From assembly GCA_040752595.1 (NCBI GenBank), contig JBFMGX010000032.1, forward strand, positions 1-64,000: 64,000 nucleotides of DNA, in the 5' to 3' direction. Origin of the DNA: Candidatus Zixiibacteriota bacterium. GTDB lineage: Bacteria > Zixibacteria > MSB-5A5 > WJJR01. Position numbers and translations under genes: made by a program. Below, one piece after another: positions 47,432-55,580 of this stretch. The notes under the pieces were generated by a model, which was given only the letters and a program-made list of their open reading frames with translations, was not told the DNA's origin and did no database searches. Within the stretch, counting starts at the first letter, position 1. Every line of letters starts with the position of its first letter.

Positions 47432-48367
47432 ATGCCGATGAAGCCAATCTGTCCGCGACACATTCGCCACGCCCCGGTCTTTCTGTCACTGATCCTGCTG
47501 ATCATGGTCATTTCCGGGTGCCGTTCCGAGGCGCCGCCACCCCAGCAAACGGTGCAATCTCCGGCGCCGGCCAAACCGCCGCGTCCCTGGCTGGTGTTGT
47601 GTGCCAATCCCGCCGATGCGCTCGAACTGAGAAAGATCGGCTCGATGCAGAAGGACACAGTGTGGCAGGGGCGTTCGATTTCGGGAGGGTGGATCGTCGA
47701 GCCGATCATCGTTGCGACGACGGGGACCGGCATCGCCAACGCGGTCGCCACGGCCCAGCATCTGATCGACCACTACGACCCGGTGGCCATCATCGTGACC
47801 GGCTTGTGCACACCGGTCAATCCCGTCCACCAGCCCGGCGATCTGGTCATCCCCAACCGCTGGGTCAACTTCGACTTTGGCCGCTGGGGGGCCGAAGGGC
47901 TCTTGCCCGATTCGATTCCGATCGGACGGACAGATTCGGTCGGCTTTGAGCGGCACTTCGATCTGCCCGTCGACACCGCGTTGGCTCGCATGTTGCGCCG
48001 CGCGGCCGAGACCGTGGCCTTCCGCATGCGTACCATCGACCGCCGTATGCCGGAACTCCACTTGGGGGGGGTAGGCCTCTCCGGGAACGCGGTTGTCACC
48101 TCGAAGGCACGGCGAGAGCAGTTGCGCAAACAGTTGGGGGCGGAGATCTCCGACACCGAATCGGCCGCCTTGGTGCAGACGGCCCGCTCGGCCGGGTTGC
48201 CGATCATCGTCCTGCGTGCCTGCGCGCCGCCGGTCGATCAGTCTGATGACCCGGTCATCCAGAAGATGTTGCCGGGACTAGTGAGAGACTGCGGCCGCAA
48301 CACCGCCCTGATCGTCAGCACGATGTTGGAGAATGTGCCGGAGGGGTTTCTGCGCGGCGCCAAGTAG
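47432..48367 (+). CDS. Lipoprotein with nucleoside-phosphorylase-like domain
   Basis: The 311-residue protein has a lipoprotein signal ([16 protein letters not shown]) and a P/A/Q-rich linker. A purine-nucleoside-phosphorylase/MTAN-like domain follows: [40 protein letters not shown] and the family's [20 protein letters not shown] (usual pattern DmEsaA). MTAN enzymes cleave methylthioadenosine in the cytoplasm, so the lipoprotein signal is unusual. Catalysis is not assured. ATG 47432 or 47438 may be used. The stop TAG is part of a GTAGGGCGGG repeat. Confidence 0.85.
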   Translation: MPMKPICPRHIRHAPVFLSLILLIMVISGCRSEAPPPQQTVQSPAPAKPPRPWLVLCANPADALELRKIGSMQKDTVWQGRSISGGWIVEPIIVATTGTGIANAVATAQHLIDHYDPVAIIVTGLCTPVNPVHQPGDLVIPNRWVNFDFGRWGAEGLLPDSIPIGRTDSVGFERHFDLPVDTALARMLRRAAETVAFRMRTIDRRMPELHLGGVGLSGNAVVTSKARREQLRKQLGAEISDTESAALVQTARSAGLPIIVLRACAPPVDQSDDPVIQKMLPGLVRDCGRNTALIVSTMLENVPEGFLRGAK

Positions 48368-48380
48368 GGCGGGTCCAGGT

Positions 48381-48433
48381 GGGCACGGCACGCCGTGCCC
48401 CTACCCCACAATGTAGGGCGGGCTCTGCCCGCC
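48381..48433. repeat. GTAGGGGC element and GTAGGGCGGG hairpin
   Basis: GGGCACGGCACGCCGTGCCC followed by CTAC (48381-48404) is a GTAGGGGC element read on the minus strand. GTAGGGCGGG-C-TCT-GCCCGCC (48413-48433) repeats the GTAGGGCGGG found at the preceding gene's stop. Confidence 0.8.
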
Positions 48434-48505
48434 GTTAATCGCGACAGACATCGAGGACAGGGGGGCTCCCTCTTCGGCCGGGACCTTCAACTTCCAGTCG
48501 ATTCC

Positions 48506-48558
48506 GTAGGTCAGGAGCCCTGCTTGCGGTGAGCAAGGTCGAACCGCGCTCCTGACGC
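48506..48558. repeat. GTAGGTCAGGAGC repeat, copy 2
   Basis: Second copy of the roughly 53-bp element seen at 16501-16553. It overlaps the 3' end of the MFS gene, encoding its last 15 or so residues (ASGARFDLAHRKQGS) and its TGA stop. Confidence 0.85.
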
Positions 48559-49962
48559 GTTGGGCGTCCCCCGCACGTTCCCCCGCGCCAGCGAAACGAA
48601 GACCCCGACGAAACACCACGCCGCGAAAACGCCATAGGCGACCTTGATGCTGTGCAGGAAGGGACCGTAGTACTCGGGGGTGATCTCCACCTTGCCCACG
48701 AAGATCGAGAAGATCAGCATGGCGACGCCCATGCTGAGCATCTGGCCCACCAGACGCATTGTCCCCAATGTCGCAGACGCGACGCCGTAGTAGCGCTTCT
48801 CCACCGCGCTCATGACGGCATTGGAGTTGGGCGATGAGAAGAGGGCAAAGCCGAGCCCCAGAACCATCAACGCGGTCACGATGTACGGCACTGGCGTCTG
48901 CGGACCGAGGAAGACCAAGAGCACGAGCCCCACGACTGTGATCGCCATCCCGGCTGAGGCGACGATGCGCGACTCCACGCGGTCGGACAGCCGTCCGGCA
49001 TAAGGGGAGAGGATCGCCATCACGATCGGCTGCGAGACCAGAATCGTTCCGGCGCTTTCGGGCGTGTACCCCTTGATGTATTGCAGATAGAGACTCAGGA
49101 AGAAGCCGACGGCAAAAGTCGCGCTGTAGTTGATCAGCGCCGCCAGATTGGAAAAGCCGAAGACGATGTTGCCGCGAAACAGCGACATGTTCAGGACCGG
49201 ATGTCTCGCGCGCAGCTCCCACCATACGAAGGCGACCGCCGCCAGCACGCCGACGACGATGAAGACCGCCCCGCTCCACAGCGGGAGGAGCGACAGGCCA
49301 TACATGATCGCCACCAACGTCAGGCCATAGATCACCGACCCGGTCCAGTCGAGCTTCTCGCCTTTGGCTTCGGCCCATTCGCCTTTGAGTCCCCACATCG
49401 TGAGGACGACGAGCACCGCTCCGAGGAGCGTGTTGACCCAGAAGATGCTGCGCCAGCCGAGATGCTGTGTGAGGATGCCGCCGGCGAACGGACCCAATGA
49501 CAATCCCAGGTAGACGGCCGCGACATTGATCCCCAGCGCCTTGCCGCGTTCGCCGACCGGGAAGACCGAGGTCACAATCGCCATGCCGGTCCCGAAGAGC
49601 ATCGCGCCGCCGATTCCCTGCACGATGCGCGCGCCGATCAGCATTGCATCCGATCGGGCCAACGCCGACAGCAGCGATGCCAGCGAATATGTGGCGACGC
49701 CGTAAGTGAAGACCCGCCGCCGCCCATGGATGTCCGCCAGCTTGCCGAACGGCACCAGGAACATCGCCGCGGTCAACAAATACGACGTCGACACCCAACT
49801 GAGCGTGATGGCATCGAGCGCGAACTCCTTCCCAATCGACGGCAGCGCCACATTGATCGACGACCCCATGAACGGCGTCACAAACGCCGCCAGCGTGGCG
49901 ACGAGGAGGACGGTGCGTTTCTGCGATTGAGCCGGATCAGGCAGTGTGGGAGACCGAGGCAT
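48511..49962 (-). CDS. MFS exporter, DHA2 (EmrB/QacA) type
   Basis: The 483-residue protein has 14 hydrophobic segments. The MFS loop motif is GKLADIHGRRRVFTYG, motif C is GLSLGPFAGGILTQHLGWRS, and the N-terminal SSINVALPSIGKEFALD is the DHA2 signature. It is a proton-driven multidrug or metabolite exporter with unknown substrate. The C-terminal residues are translated from a repeat element, so the original end of the gene has probably been replaced. GTG at 49965 is an alternative start. Confidence 0.92.
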   Translation of the reverse strand: MPRSPTLPDPAQSQKRTVLLVATLAAFVTPFMGSSINVALPSIGKEFALDAITLSWVSTSYLLTAAMFLVPFGKLADIHGRRRVFTYGVATYSLASLLSALARSDAMLIGARIVQGIGGAMLFGTGMAIVTSVFPVGERGKALGINVAAVYLGLSLGPFAGGILTQHLGWRSIFWVNTLLGAVLVVLTMWGLKGEWAEAKGEKLDWTGSVIYGLTLVAIMYGLSLLPLWSGAVFIVVGVLAAVAFVWWELRARHPVLNMSLFRGNIVFGFSNLAALINYSATFAVGFFLSLYLQYIKGYTPESAGTILVSQPIVMAILSPYAGRLSDRVESRIVASAGMAITVVGLVLLVFLGPQTPVPYIVTALMVLGLGFALFSSPNSNAVMSAVEKRYYGVASATLGTMRLVGQMLSMGVAMLIFSIFVGKVEITPEYYGPFLHSIKVAYGVFAAWCFVGVFVSLARGNVRGTPNASGARFDLAHRKQGS

Positions 49963-50022
49963 CACCCTTGAGATTGCTTGCCGCGTGCGCGGCAGTGGAA
50001 AGAACCGGATGACTTACACCGC

Positions 50023-52230
50023 TCACATCTTGACCTGGGTCTCGTGCGCAATGGGGAGGAACCGCGTCATCATCGCTGTATATTCCGCGTAGTAGGCGTC
50101 CCAATCAGAGTCGGTGTACTCCTCGGGGCGGATGGTCTCATTCCTTCCAAGCAGGCGAGCACAGACCGCATCTGCAACTATCTCGGCAAGCAGTACCCGA
50201 AAGTAAACCTCTTCTTGGCCGGGGTACTTCGGTCCTGGCCCAAGATAGCGGCGCACCGACGGGTGTCTTGTTGCGATGTGTAGCTCGTTCCCGCGCCAAA
50301 ACGACCTCTGATTCCCATAATCCCCCGGATCGAGCACTATTTCAATCGTCGCTCCGAGAGGGTCCACCGAAACCAGCTCTGCCTCGCATGTGTGGGCCTC
50401 GAACGCAGCCCTCAATTGTGCGATACGACCGGCCTGGCTGGCAGACACCCTGAGGCGGCATTCGGCGATGCCGACATTGGGCCTCGGTACCAGACAGGGA
50501 TCACCTTCGAGCTTGAAACCCTTGTCCGTGCATGTGATTTCGAACGAAGTTGGCCTTGAGACTACTCCTGGGATGGGGGCATAGAGCACGACTGTTCTCC
50601 TTGAATCGACCTGAACAGAGTATCTCTTCCGACTGAAGCAGAATCGCGTGATGTCGCGATACAGATCCTTCTCGCTTTCCAGCACCTCTATGGTGCTGTC
50701 CGCAACGATCTTCCCAACCCGCACTTTGATTCCGGTTGCGTTCGACGGGCGCTCGCCCTTAACGGTCCAAACACATCTGAGAACTCCCTCCCGTCTCGGA
50801 TGGCACTCCAGTGCGACGAAGGGCCTGCTTACTCGTACCTCGTCTGTGGCGGATGCGATCTCCACCGTATCCCCCGGCGCAAGCTCAGGGAATGCGTCCT
50901 GCCTCACATTGAGCCAAAAACGCACACTACGGCCGACCAGAACACGCGCGAACGGTGGGTTGAGGCTGAATCCCCTCTTCTGGAAACTACTGTCGGGCAG
51001 TGTGTCGTCAGCGTCGCGCGCAATCTCGTCAACCTCGCGGTTTTCACTCATGAACTTGGCTGCGGCTTTTTCAAGAGCGCGGAGCCGGCGGCGGGTGTCG
51101 TCACTCTCGATGCTCGCTCTTTGGCTCTCCGCCTGCTTCCGTTCTGCTTCCACGAGGGGCCTGAGCCGCTTCAGGGCCTCCCTAAATAGCGCTTCCACAA
51201 AGGGGTGCTCTCGTGACAAGCCCTCCTTGCGCAACGGGTCCAGAATGGGCCGCGGATTGTCCTCCGTGGGGGGCAATCCCTTTTCGAATCTGTCGTCATA
51301 CTCATTCCACAAATCGTCTATGTGCTCGCAAGTGAGCCGCCCGTAGAACCACTTCGCGTACGGATCGCTCTCGAGATCGGGCGCGAATAGGGTCGCTTCA
51401 TGGATAGCATGCTTGGATTTGACCAAGATCCCCCCGAGCCGGAATCTCGGGCGCTGATCCTCCAAGCGTTCTTTGGCGCGCCTTATGACGAGCTTGGCTT
51501 CGACGTCGCCGTGGCCAGGCACTTTGAATCGTTCATTCACCCTGTCTGCGCCCTCGGCCATAGGCGCCCGGATGGTATGGCTCCGGCCAGGGTTGTTGCT
51601 ATCGTACAGAACGATCTCCCGGTCCGGTGAGCTGAGAATGTCGCGGAGGGCCACCAGCCGACTGAAATCCTCTCGAAGAGTATCATGTTGGGGAACCCGT
51701 ACGACTTCAGAATCAACCTGGACCGTTACAACTGTTCCAGTCCCGTCGACGATTTTCAGACGCGCCCGATGTGGGTCAGGGTCACATGGGCACGTCGAAT
51801 CAGGGATGAAGCGCCCCTGCGGAGTGATTTCGCACTTGTGGTACATCCCGTCACCCGCAATCGACTCGAATGCCACTCCCCCCAGCCAAGCCACGTCCTT
51901 GGCACCACGCGAGTTTGTGCCTCGAACCCTCTCTCCCTTCTCCATTCCGCTCACGCGATCACCGACTCGCCTCAGCTTTGTCCGCATTACCTCCAGTGTC
52001 ATCCCATCGGCGAAGTCCCGTACTCTGATGAGATTTGGCGTCCCCTTTCTTCTTCTCTCGACTTCAAGCTCTATCCGCCCACTTCTTCTCTTGAGAAAGA
52101 CGTAGCGGTCGTCGGCGTTCGTGACGATCTCAACGAGTGCATCGTATATATCGCGAATAGCCATCTGGGCGTTCTGCCGCCAGTAGCGCGGATTACTTAG
52201 ATCAAGCGGCTCACCCGTCTCTTGTGCCAT
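50023..52230 (-). CDS. Large GHKL-ATPase protein, cassette A
   Basis: The 735-residue protein has a Bergerat-fold ATPase domain at its N-terminus: N-box E34-IVT-N38-A-D40, G1-like RDFADGM (residues 71-77) and G2-like RGTNSRGAKD (103-112). Helical R/E-rich segments (about 340-405) and a beta-rich, Ig-like region (about 420-640) follow. The C-terminal domain has NELHIATRHPSVRRYLG (648-664) and VYFRVLLAEIVADAV. No endonuclease or phosphoacceptor motif is seen. It starts 2 bp after the stop of the winged-helix-like gene. GC content is clearly lower than in lpdA. The layout matches the cassette B ATPase. A MutL/MORC-like role on DNA is inferred. Confidence 0.8.
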   Translation of the reverse strand: MAQETGEPLDLSNPRYWRQNAQMAIRDIYDALVEIVTNADDRYVFLKRRSGRIELEVERRRKGTPNLIRVRDFADGMTLEVMRTKLRRVGDRVSGMEKGERVRGTNSRGAKDVAWLGGVAFESIAGDGMYHKCEITPQGRFIPDSTCPCDPDPHRARLKIVDGTGTVVTVQVDSEVVRVPQHDTLREDFSRLVALRDILSSPDREIVLYDSNNPGRSHTIRAPMAEGADRVNERFKVPGHGDVEAKLVIRRAKERLEDQRPRFRLGGILVKSKHAIHEATLFAPDLESDPYAKWFYGRLTCEHIDDLWNEYDDRFEKGLPPTEDNPRPILDPLRKEGLSREHPFVEALFREALKRLRPLVEAERKQAESQRASIESDDTRRRLRALEKAAAKFMSENREVDEIARDADDTLPDSSFQKRGFSLNPPFARVLVGRSVRFWLNVRQDAFPELAPGDTVEIASATDEVRVSRPFVALECHPRREGVLRCVWTVKGERPSNATGIKVRVGKIVADSTIEVLESEKDLYRDITRFCFSRKRYSVQVDSRRTVVLYAPIPGVVSRPTSFEITCTDKGFKLEGDPCLVPRPNVGIAECRLRVSASQAGRIAQLRAAFEAHTCEAELVSVDPLGATIEIVLDPGDYGNQRSFWRGNELHIATRHPSVRRYLGPGPKYPGQEEVYFRVLLAEIVADAVCARLLGRNETIRPEEYTDSDWDAYYAEYTAMMTRFLPIAHETQVKM

Positions 52231-52232
52231 GG

Positions 52233-52919
52233 CTACACCTTCGGGACACCACGCCATTCAACTTGTGCTTCGAGCGCAACTCTGCACCGTCTCAGGAATG
52301 CAAGCATGCCTTCATCACTTGCCGACTGGGCCAGGTTCGTTGCCGCCTGTAACCTCTTCTCCCACGTCTTCTGGTCTGCATCCACCCGGCAGCGGAAGAA
52401 CTCCGCGAGGTCTCCCAGCGATGGGCTGAACGTCTCAAGTTGCTCAGAATAACTTCGGAAGAGTCTATGCTCGCGAAGGCGTGTAAGCCTCTGGAGTCGG
52501 TCTTGTCGATGGCTACTTGCTTCATGGTATCTCAGTTCTGTTGTCAGCCGGATTTCGTTCACCTGCGCCCATTTCGCTCCCGCCTCAGTAAGAGCCCAAC
52601 CATCCAATGCCGGCTCGGAGTTCGTCCTATGTGATTGCCCCTTACCTCTCCCGGTCCGCCCTTGAAGCAGGATGCCATTCTTCTTCTTCCGTGCGTCGAC
52701 AAGTGCAGAACGCACGACATCCTTGTCGGGGTATTGCGGGTATCTGACCCAAGAGAATGAATCAGGCGCCAATTCGTAGCACTTCAACGCGATGTCTTCG
52801 GTGGGGACCTTGCGGAGCCCCCCTCCTAGGAGGTGTACCACGAAGACAGCGACTTCCCAATTGGGGAGTTTGGGCCTTGGACTCGTCCCCACTGGTTTGC
52901 CCACCAAAGCGGGCGTCAT
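52233..52919 (-). CDS. Winged-helix-like partner protein, cassette A
   Basis: The 228-residue protein has an N-terminal region with the pattern TEDIALKCYELAPDSFSWVR, then YPDKDVVRSAL and WALTEAGAKW (LTEAG at 110-114). The same pattern (ED, PDTF, YPD, LTESG) appears in the cassette B protein, suggesting a shared winged-helix domain. The C-terminal half is helical and charged. No family name is recognised. ATG 52919 follows AAAGGA; a longer frame to 53021 would translate the palindrome at 52959-52980 and is rejected. It is the first gene of a two-gene unit with the ATPase. Confidence 0.75.
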   Translation of the reverse strand: MTPALVGKPVGTSPRPKLPNWEVAVFVVHLLGGGLRKVPTEDIALKCYELAPDSFSWVRYPQYPDKDVVRSALVDARKKKNGILLQGRTGRGKGQSHRTNSEPALDGWALTEAGAKWAQVNEIRLTTELRYHEASSHRQDRLQRLTRLREHRLFRSYSEQLETFSPSLGDLAEFFRCRVDADQKTWEKRLQAATNLAQSASDEGMLAFLRRCRVALEAQVEWRGVPKV

Positions 52920-52958
52920 ATGGTGTCCTTTGTGGCGCGGGTTCGCCATGTCTGTCCT

Positions 52959-52980
52959 GGGCAGACAAGAATGTCTGCCC
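52959..52980. repeat. GGGCAGAC palindrome before cassette A
   Basis: A near-perfect 22-bp palindrome with arms GGGCAGACA and TGTCTGCCC around AGAA lies between lpdA and the first cassette A gene, where a leader would be. Confidence 0.8.
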
Positions 52981-53010
52981 TCCTGAACGATCAAGATCGG
53001 CTCAACATCG

Positions 53011-54417
53011 TCACTGCGCAATATGCACCGCCTCGCCGCGGGCGGCGGCGGCGGATTCCATCAGGGCCTCGGAGAAGGTCGGGTGCACGTGGATGACCGA
53101 GGCCCAATCCTCGGCGGTGGCCTCAAACTCAAGGGCCAGCGCCGCCTCGCCGATCATGTCGCCTGCGGTCGGGGCGACGATGTGCACGCCGAGAATCTGA
53201 TCGGTGGCCTTGTCGACCACTATCTTCACCAAGCCCTCCATTGCGCCGGTGGCCACCGCGCGTCCCAGCGCGGCGAAGGGGAATCGGCCGATGGCGACTT
53301 CATGCCCGGCCTGTCTGGCAGCCTCCTCGGACAGACCGACCGTGGCGATTTCCGGATGCAGGAAGACCGTGCCGGGGACGGCGCGATAGTCCATTGTCGC
53401 ATGATGCCCGGCGGCCACTTCGGCGGCGACATGCGCCTCACGCGATGCCTTGTGCGCCAACAGTTTCTTGCCGACCACATCGCCGATGGCGAAGATGTTC
53501 GGGACGTTTGTCCGCATCTGCTCGTCGACGATGATGTAGCCGCGCGGATCGGTCTTGACCCCCGCCGCCTCGAGGACCAGGCCATCGGAATTCGGCTTCA
53601 GACCGACTGCGACCAGCACCTTGTCGGGCACGAGCGGATCGCCCTTGGCGCCATCGGCCTTCTCGACCGTGAGCGTCCAACGTCCATCCTTGCCCTGCGA
53701 TGCGGCTGACACCTTGGCGCCGGTGATCACATTCGCGCCCGATTTGCGCAGATTGTCCGCCGCCGCCTTGCAGAGGTCGGCGTCGAAACCGGGCAGCAAT
53801 GTCGGCATCATCTCCACGACCGTGACCTTCGACCCGAAGGTGGCATACACCTCCGCCATCTCCAAGCCGATGGCGCCGCCGCCGATCACCACAAAGTCCT
53901 TCGGCGGCCCGTCGATCTCCAGCGCCTCGACATAGGTGATGATCGTCTTCCCATCCGGCTTCAGATGCGGCAGCTCAATCGGCCGCGCCCCGGTGGCAAT
54001 AATGACCTTCTTCGCCCGGATGGTATTGGACTTCCCGTCTGGATGGGTGACCACCAGCTCCTGCGGCCCCACGAATCGCGCCTCGCCTTGCAACCACTCC
54101 ACGCCGTTCTTCTTGAGCAGGAACTCGACGCCTTTGACCAGACGGTCGACCACGCGGTCCTTCTTGCCGCGCAGCTTGGCCAGATCGATTTTCGGTTCGC
54201 CGAAGTCGATGCCGAATTCCCTGGCGTGTTTGGCGCTGGTCACAAGTCCGGCGGCGTGCAGGAGCGTCTTGGAGGGGATGCACCCCCACGACGTGCAGAT
54301 GCCCCCCGCCTTGGCGCGTTCGATCACCGCGGTTTTCTGACCCAGTTGGGCGGCGCGGATGGCGGCGACATATCCCCCCGGCCCCGCCCCGATCACACAG
54401 ATATCGTATTCCATCAT
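53011..54417 (-). CDS. lpdA: Dihydrolipoamide dehydrogenase (E3)
   Basis: The 468-residue flavoprotein has the FAD motif ICVIGAGPGGYVAAIRAAQ and the redox-active disulphide in GGICTSWGCIPSKTLL. An NAD motif VVIGGGAIGLEMAEVYATFG and the C-terminal catalytic His in VHPTFSEALMESA are also present. It reoxidises lipoyl groups of 2-oxoacid dehydrogenases or the glycine cleavage system; no E1 or E2 gene is in the window. AAAGGA precedes the paired ATGs at 54417. It sits as a GC-rich housekeeping gene between the two accessory cassettes. Confidence 0.95.
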   Translation of the reverse strand: MMEYDICVIGAGPGGYVAAIRAAQLGQKTAVIERAKAGGICTSWGCIPSKTLLHAAGLVTSAKHAREFGIDFGEPKIDLAKLRGKKDRVVDRLVKGVEFLLKKNGVEWLQGEARFVGPQELVVTHPDGKSNTIRAKKVIIATGARPIELPHLKPDGKTIITYVEALEIDGPPKDFVVIGGGAIGLEMAEVYATFGSKVTVVEMMPTLLPGFDADLCKAAADNLRKSGANVITGAKVSAASQGKDGRWTLTVEKADGAKGDPLVPDKVLVAVGLKPNSDGLVLEAAGVKTDPRGYIIVDEQMRTNVPNIFAIGDVVGKKLLAHKASREAHVAAEVAAGHHATMDYRAVPGTVFLHPEIATVGLSEEAARQAGHEVAIGRFPFAALGRAVATGAMEGLVKIVVDKATDQILGVHIVAPTAGDMIGEAALALEFEATAEDWASVIHVHPTFSEALMESAAAARGEAVHIAQ

Positions 54418-54528
54418 ATGGTCCTTTCCGTCGCGACCAGAAGATTCGACCCGCGCGCAAGGAACCGGACGGATGCACGCGTTGTCAAGGCGTCCGCGCG
54501 GCGGTCACGGCGGGCCCGTACAATGCCT

Positions 54529-54557
54529 TTGACTCACTCCGGGTGGCGGAATATAAT
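54529..54557 (+). promoter_or_regulatory. Strong sigma70 promoter of tRNA-Lys
   Basis: TTGACT (54529-54534) and a perfect TATAAT (54552-54557) are exactly 17 bp apart and end 11 bp before the mature tRNA. Confidence 0.85.
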
Positions 54558-54568
54558 CCGGCGGGGCT

Positions 54569-54643
54569 GGGGGTGTAGCTCAGTGGTAGAGCATCTGCCT
54601 TTTAAGCAGGTGGTCGAAGGTTCGATCCCTTCCACCCTCACCA
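54569..54643 (+). tRNA. tRNA-Lys (anticodon TTT)
   Basis: A 75-nt cloverleaf: acceptor GGGGGTG pairs with CACCCTC, D-arm GCTC/GAGC, anticodon stem TCTGC/GCAGG with loop CTTTTAA, T-arm GAAGG-TTCGATC-CCTTC and an encoded CCA (54641-54643). A decayed copy of its last 23 bases lies at 58740. The methyltransferase gene of cassette B ends 16 bp beyond the CCA. Confidence 0.97.
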
Positions 54644-54659
54644 AGCGATGATCGGCCAG

Positions 54660-55580
54660 TCACGAGCGTGTGAACCGGGTACGACGCGGGCGAGTGTGTG
54701 GCAATGCGCGAGTGCCGTTGAAACGAAACGCAGATCCAGCGACGTACTCCTCCCGGACCTCAACGCTCAACCACCCACGCCCCAGAGATTCGGCGACTTC
54801 GCCCACGACGTTACTTCCGGCGAAGGGATCGAGCACCAGGTCCCCCGGAAGGGTAAGGAATCTCACAAAGAAATCGGGGACCGCTCTGACAAACCGTGCC
54901 GGGTGCACTTCCAGACCAAACTCCTTGCAGGCAGTAATGTATGGATCATGACTCTTTGTATTCGCAGCGACGATCAGGTTTGAAGGGATCGCCCCATTCT
55001 GGCGCCTTCCCCATTTCCCAGAAACTACGTGTCCAGACGGCCTTGGCCCCTCGTTATAACCCCTCGACAACAGGTCCTCCATGCTCTTCGAGTACGGCTT
55101 CAGTACTCGGCGGTTGGAGGCTTTGGGAGTCGTTGTCTTCGACATCCACCAGATCGGGTTCACCGCGTCCTTCACTCTGGTTCTCTCGATGTTCACCCAC
55201 TGAGCTGGCGCGGGCATTTTTGCTGGATTATACCAGAAAAACTCTTGAGCCAGTCGAAACGGTCCCTGGGGAGCGCAGAGTCGGAGCAACAAATCAAAAT
55301 GGTACAAGGTGCGAGTCGCTTCGCCCTTATTCCAGGACCCGCCGATGTCCAGCACGAAGCTCCCGGTCCTCTTGAGTACGCGGAAGATCTCTTGGGCAAT
55401 CGGCAGAAACCACTCGCAGTAATTCTCAGCAGAGACGTTTCCATACGATTTCTTCCGTCGTAACGCAAACGGAGGCGAAGTAATCACCAGATCGACCGAA
55501 TTGCGAGGCATCCCTTGCAGGAAGGTGAGGCAGTCTGTACAATATGCCTTCCCGAGCTTCGTGCGGTAGATTGGTTCCAT
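54660..55580 (-). CDS. DNA methyltransferase, beta class, probably N4-cytosine
   Basis: The 306-residue protein has the catalytic motif IV TSPPF at 34-38 near the N-terminus and the SAM motif I DPFAGSN at 251-257 near the C-terminus. This is the order of beta-class amino-methyltransferases. The SPPF form is most common in N4-cytosine enzymes. The middle (about 110-230) would hold the target recognition region. Its ATG overlaps the TAA of the winged-helix gene in a TAATG junction, so it is the third gene of one operon. No restriction endonuclease is next to it. Its recognition site is unknown. Confidence 0.9.
   Translation of the reverse strand: MEPIYRTKLGKAYCTDCLTFLQGMPRNSVDLVITSPPFALRRKKSYGNVSAENYCEWFLPIAQEIFRVLKRTGSFVLDIGGSWNKGEATRTLYHFDLLLRLCAPQGPFRLAQEFFWYNPAKMPAPAQWVNIERTRVKDAVNPIWWMSKTTTPKASNRRVLKPYSKSMEDLLSRGYNEGPRPSGHVVSGKWGRRQNGAIPSNLIVAANTKSHDPYITACKEFGLEVHPARFVRAVPDFFVRFLTLPGDLVLDPFAGSNVVGEVAESLGRGWLSVEVREEYVAGSAFRFNGTRALPHTRPRRTRFTRS

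Noticed and set aside
49966-50022. An attachment repeat for cassette A
   Set aside because: I compared the ends of cassette A with tRNA-Lys and with each other by eye and saw no direct repeat.
52920-53021. Longer N-terminus for the cassette A partner protein starting at 53021
   Set aside because: It would translate an intergenic palindrome (52959-52980), and AAAGGA supports ATG 52919.
54660-55580. Calling cassette B a standard type II restriction-modification system
   Set aside because: No restriction endonuclease domain is visible in the ATPase or partner, and the adjacent proteins are GHKL and winged-helix-like.
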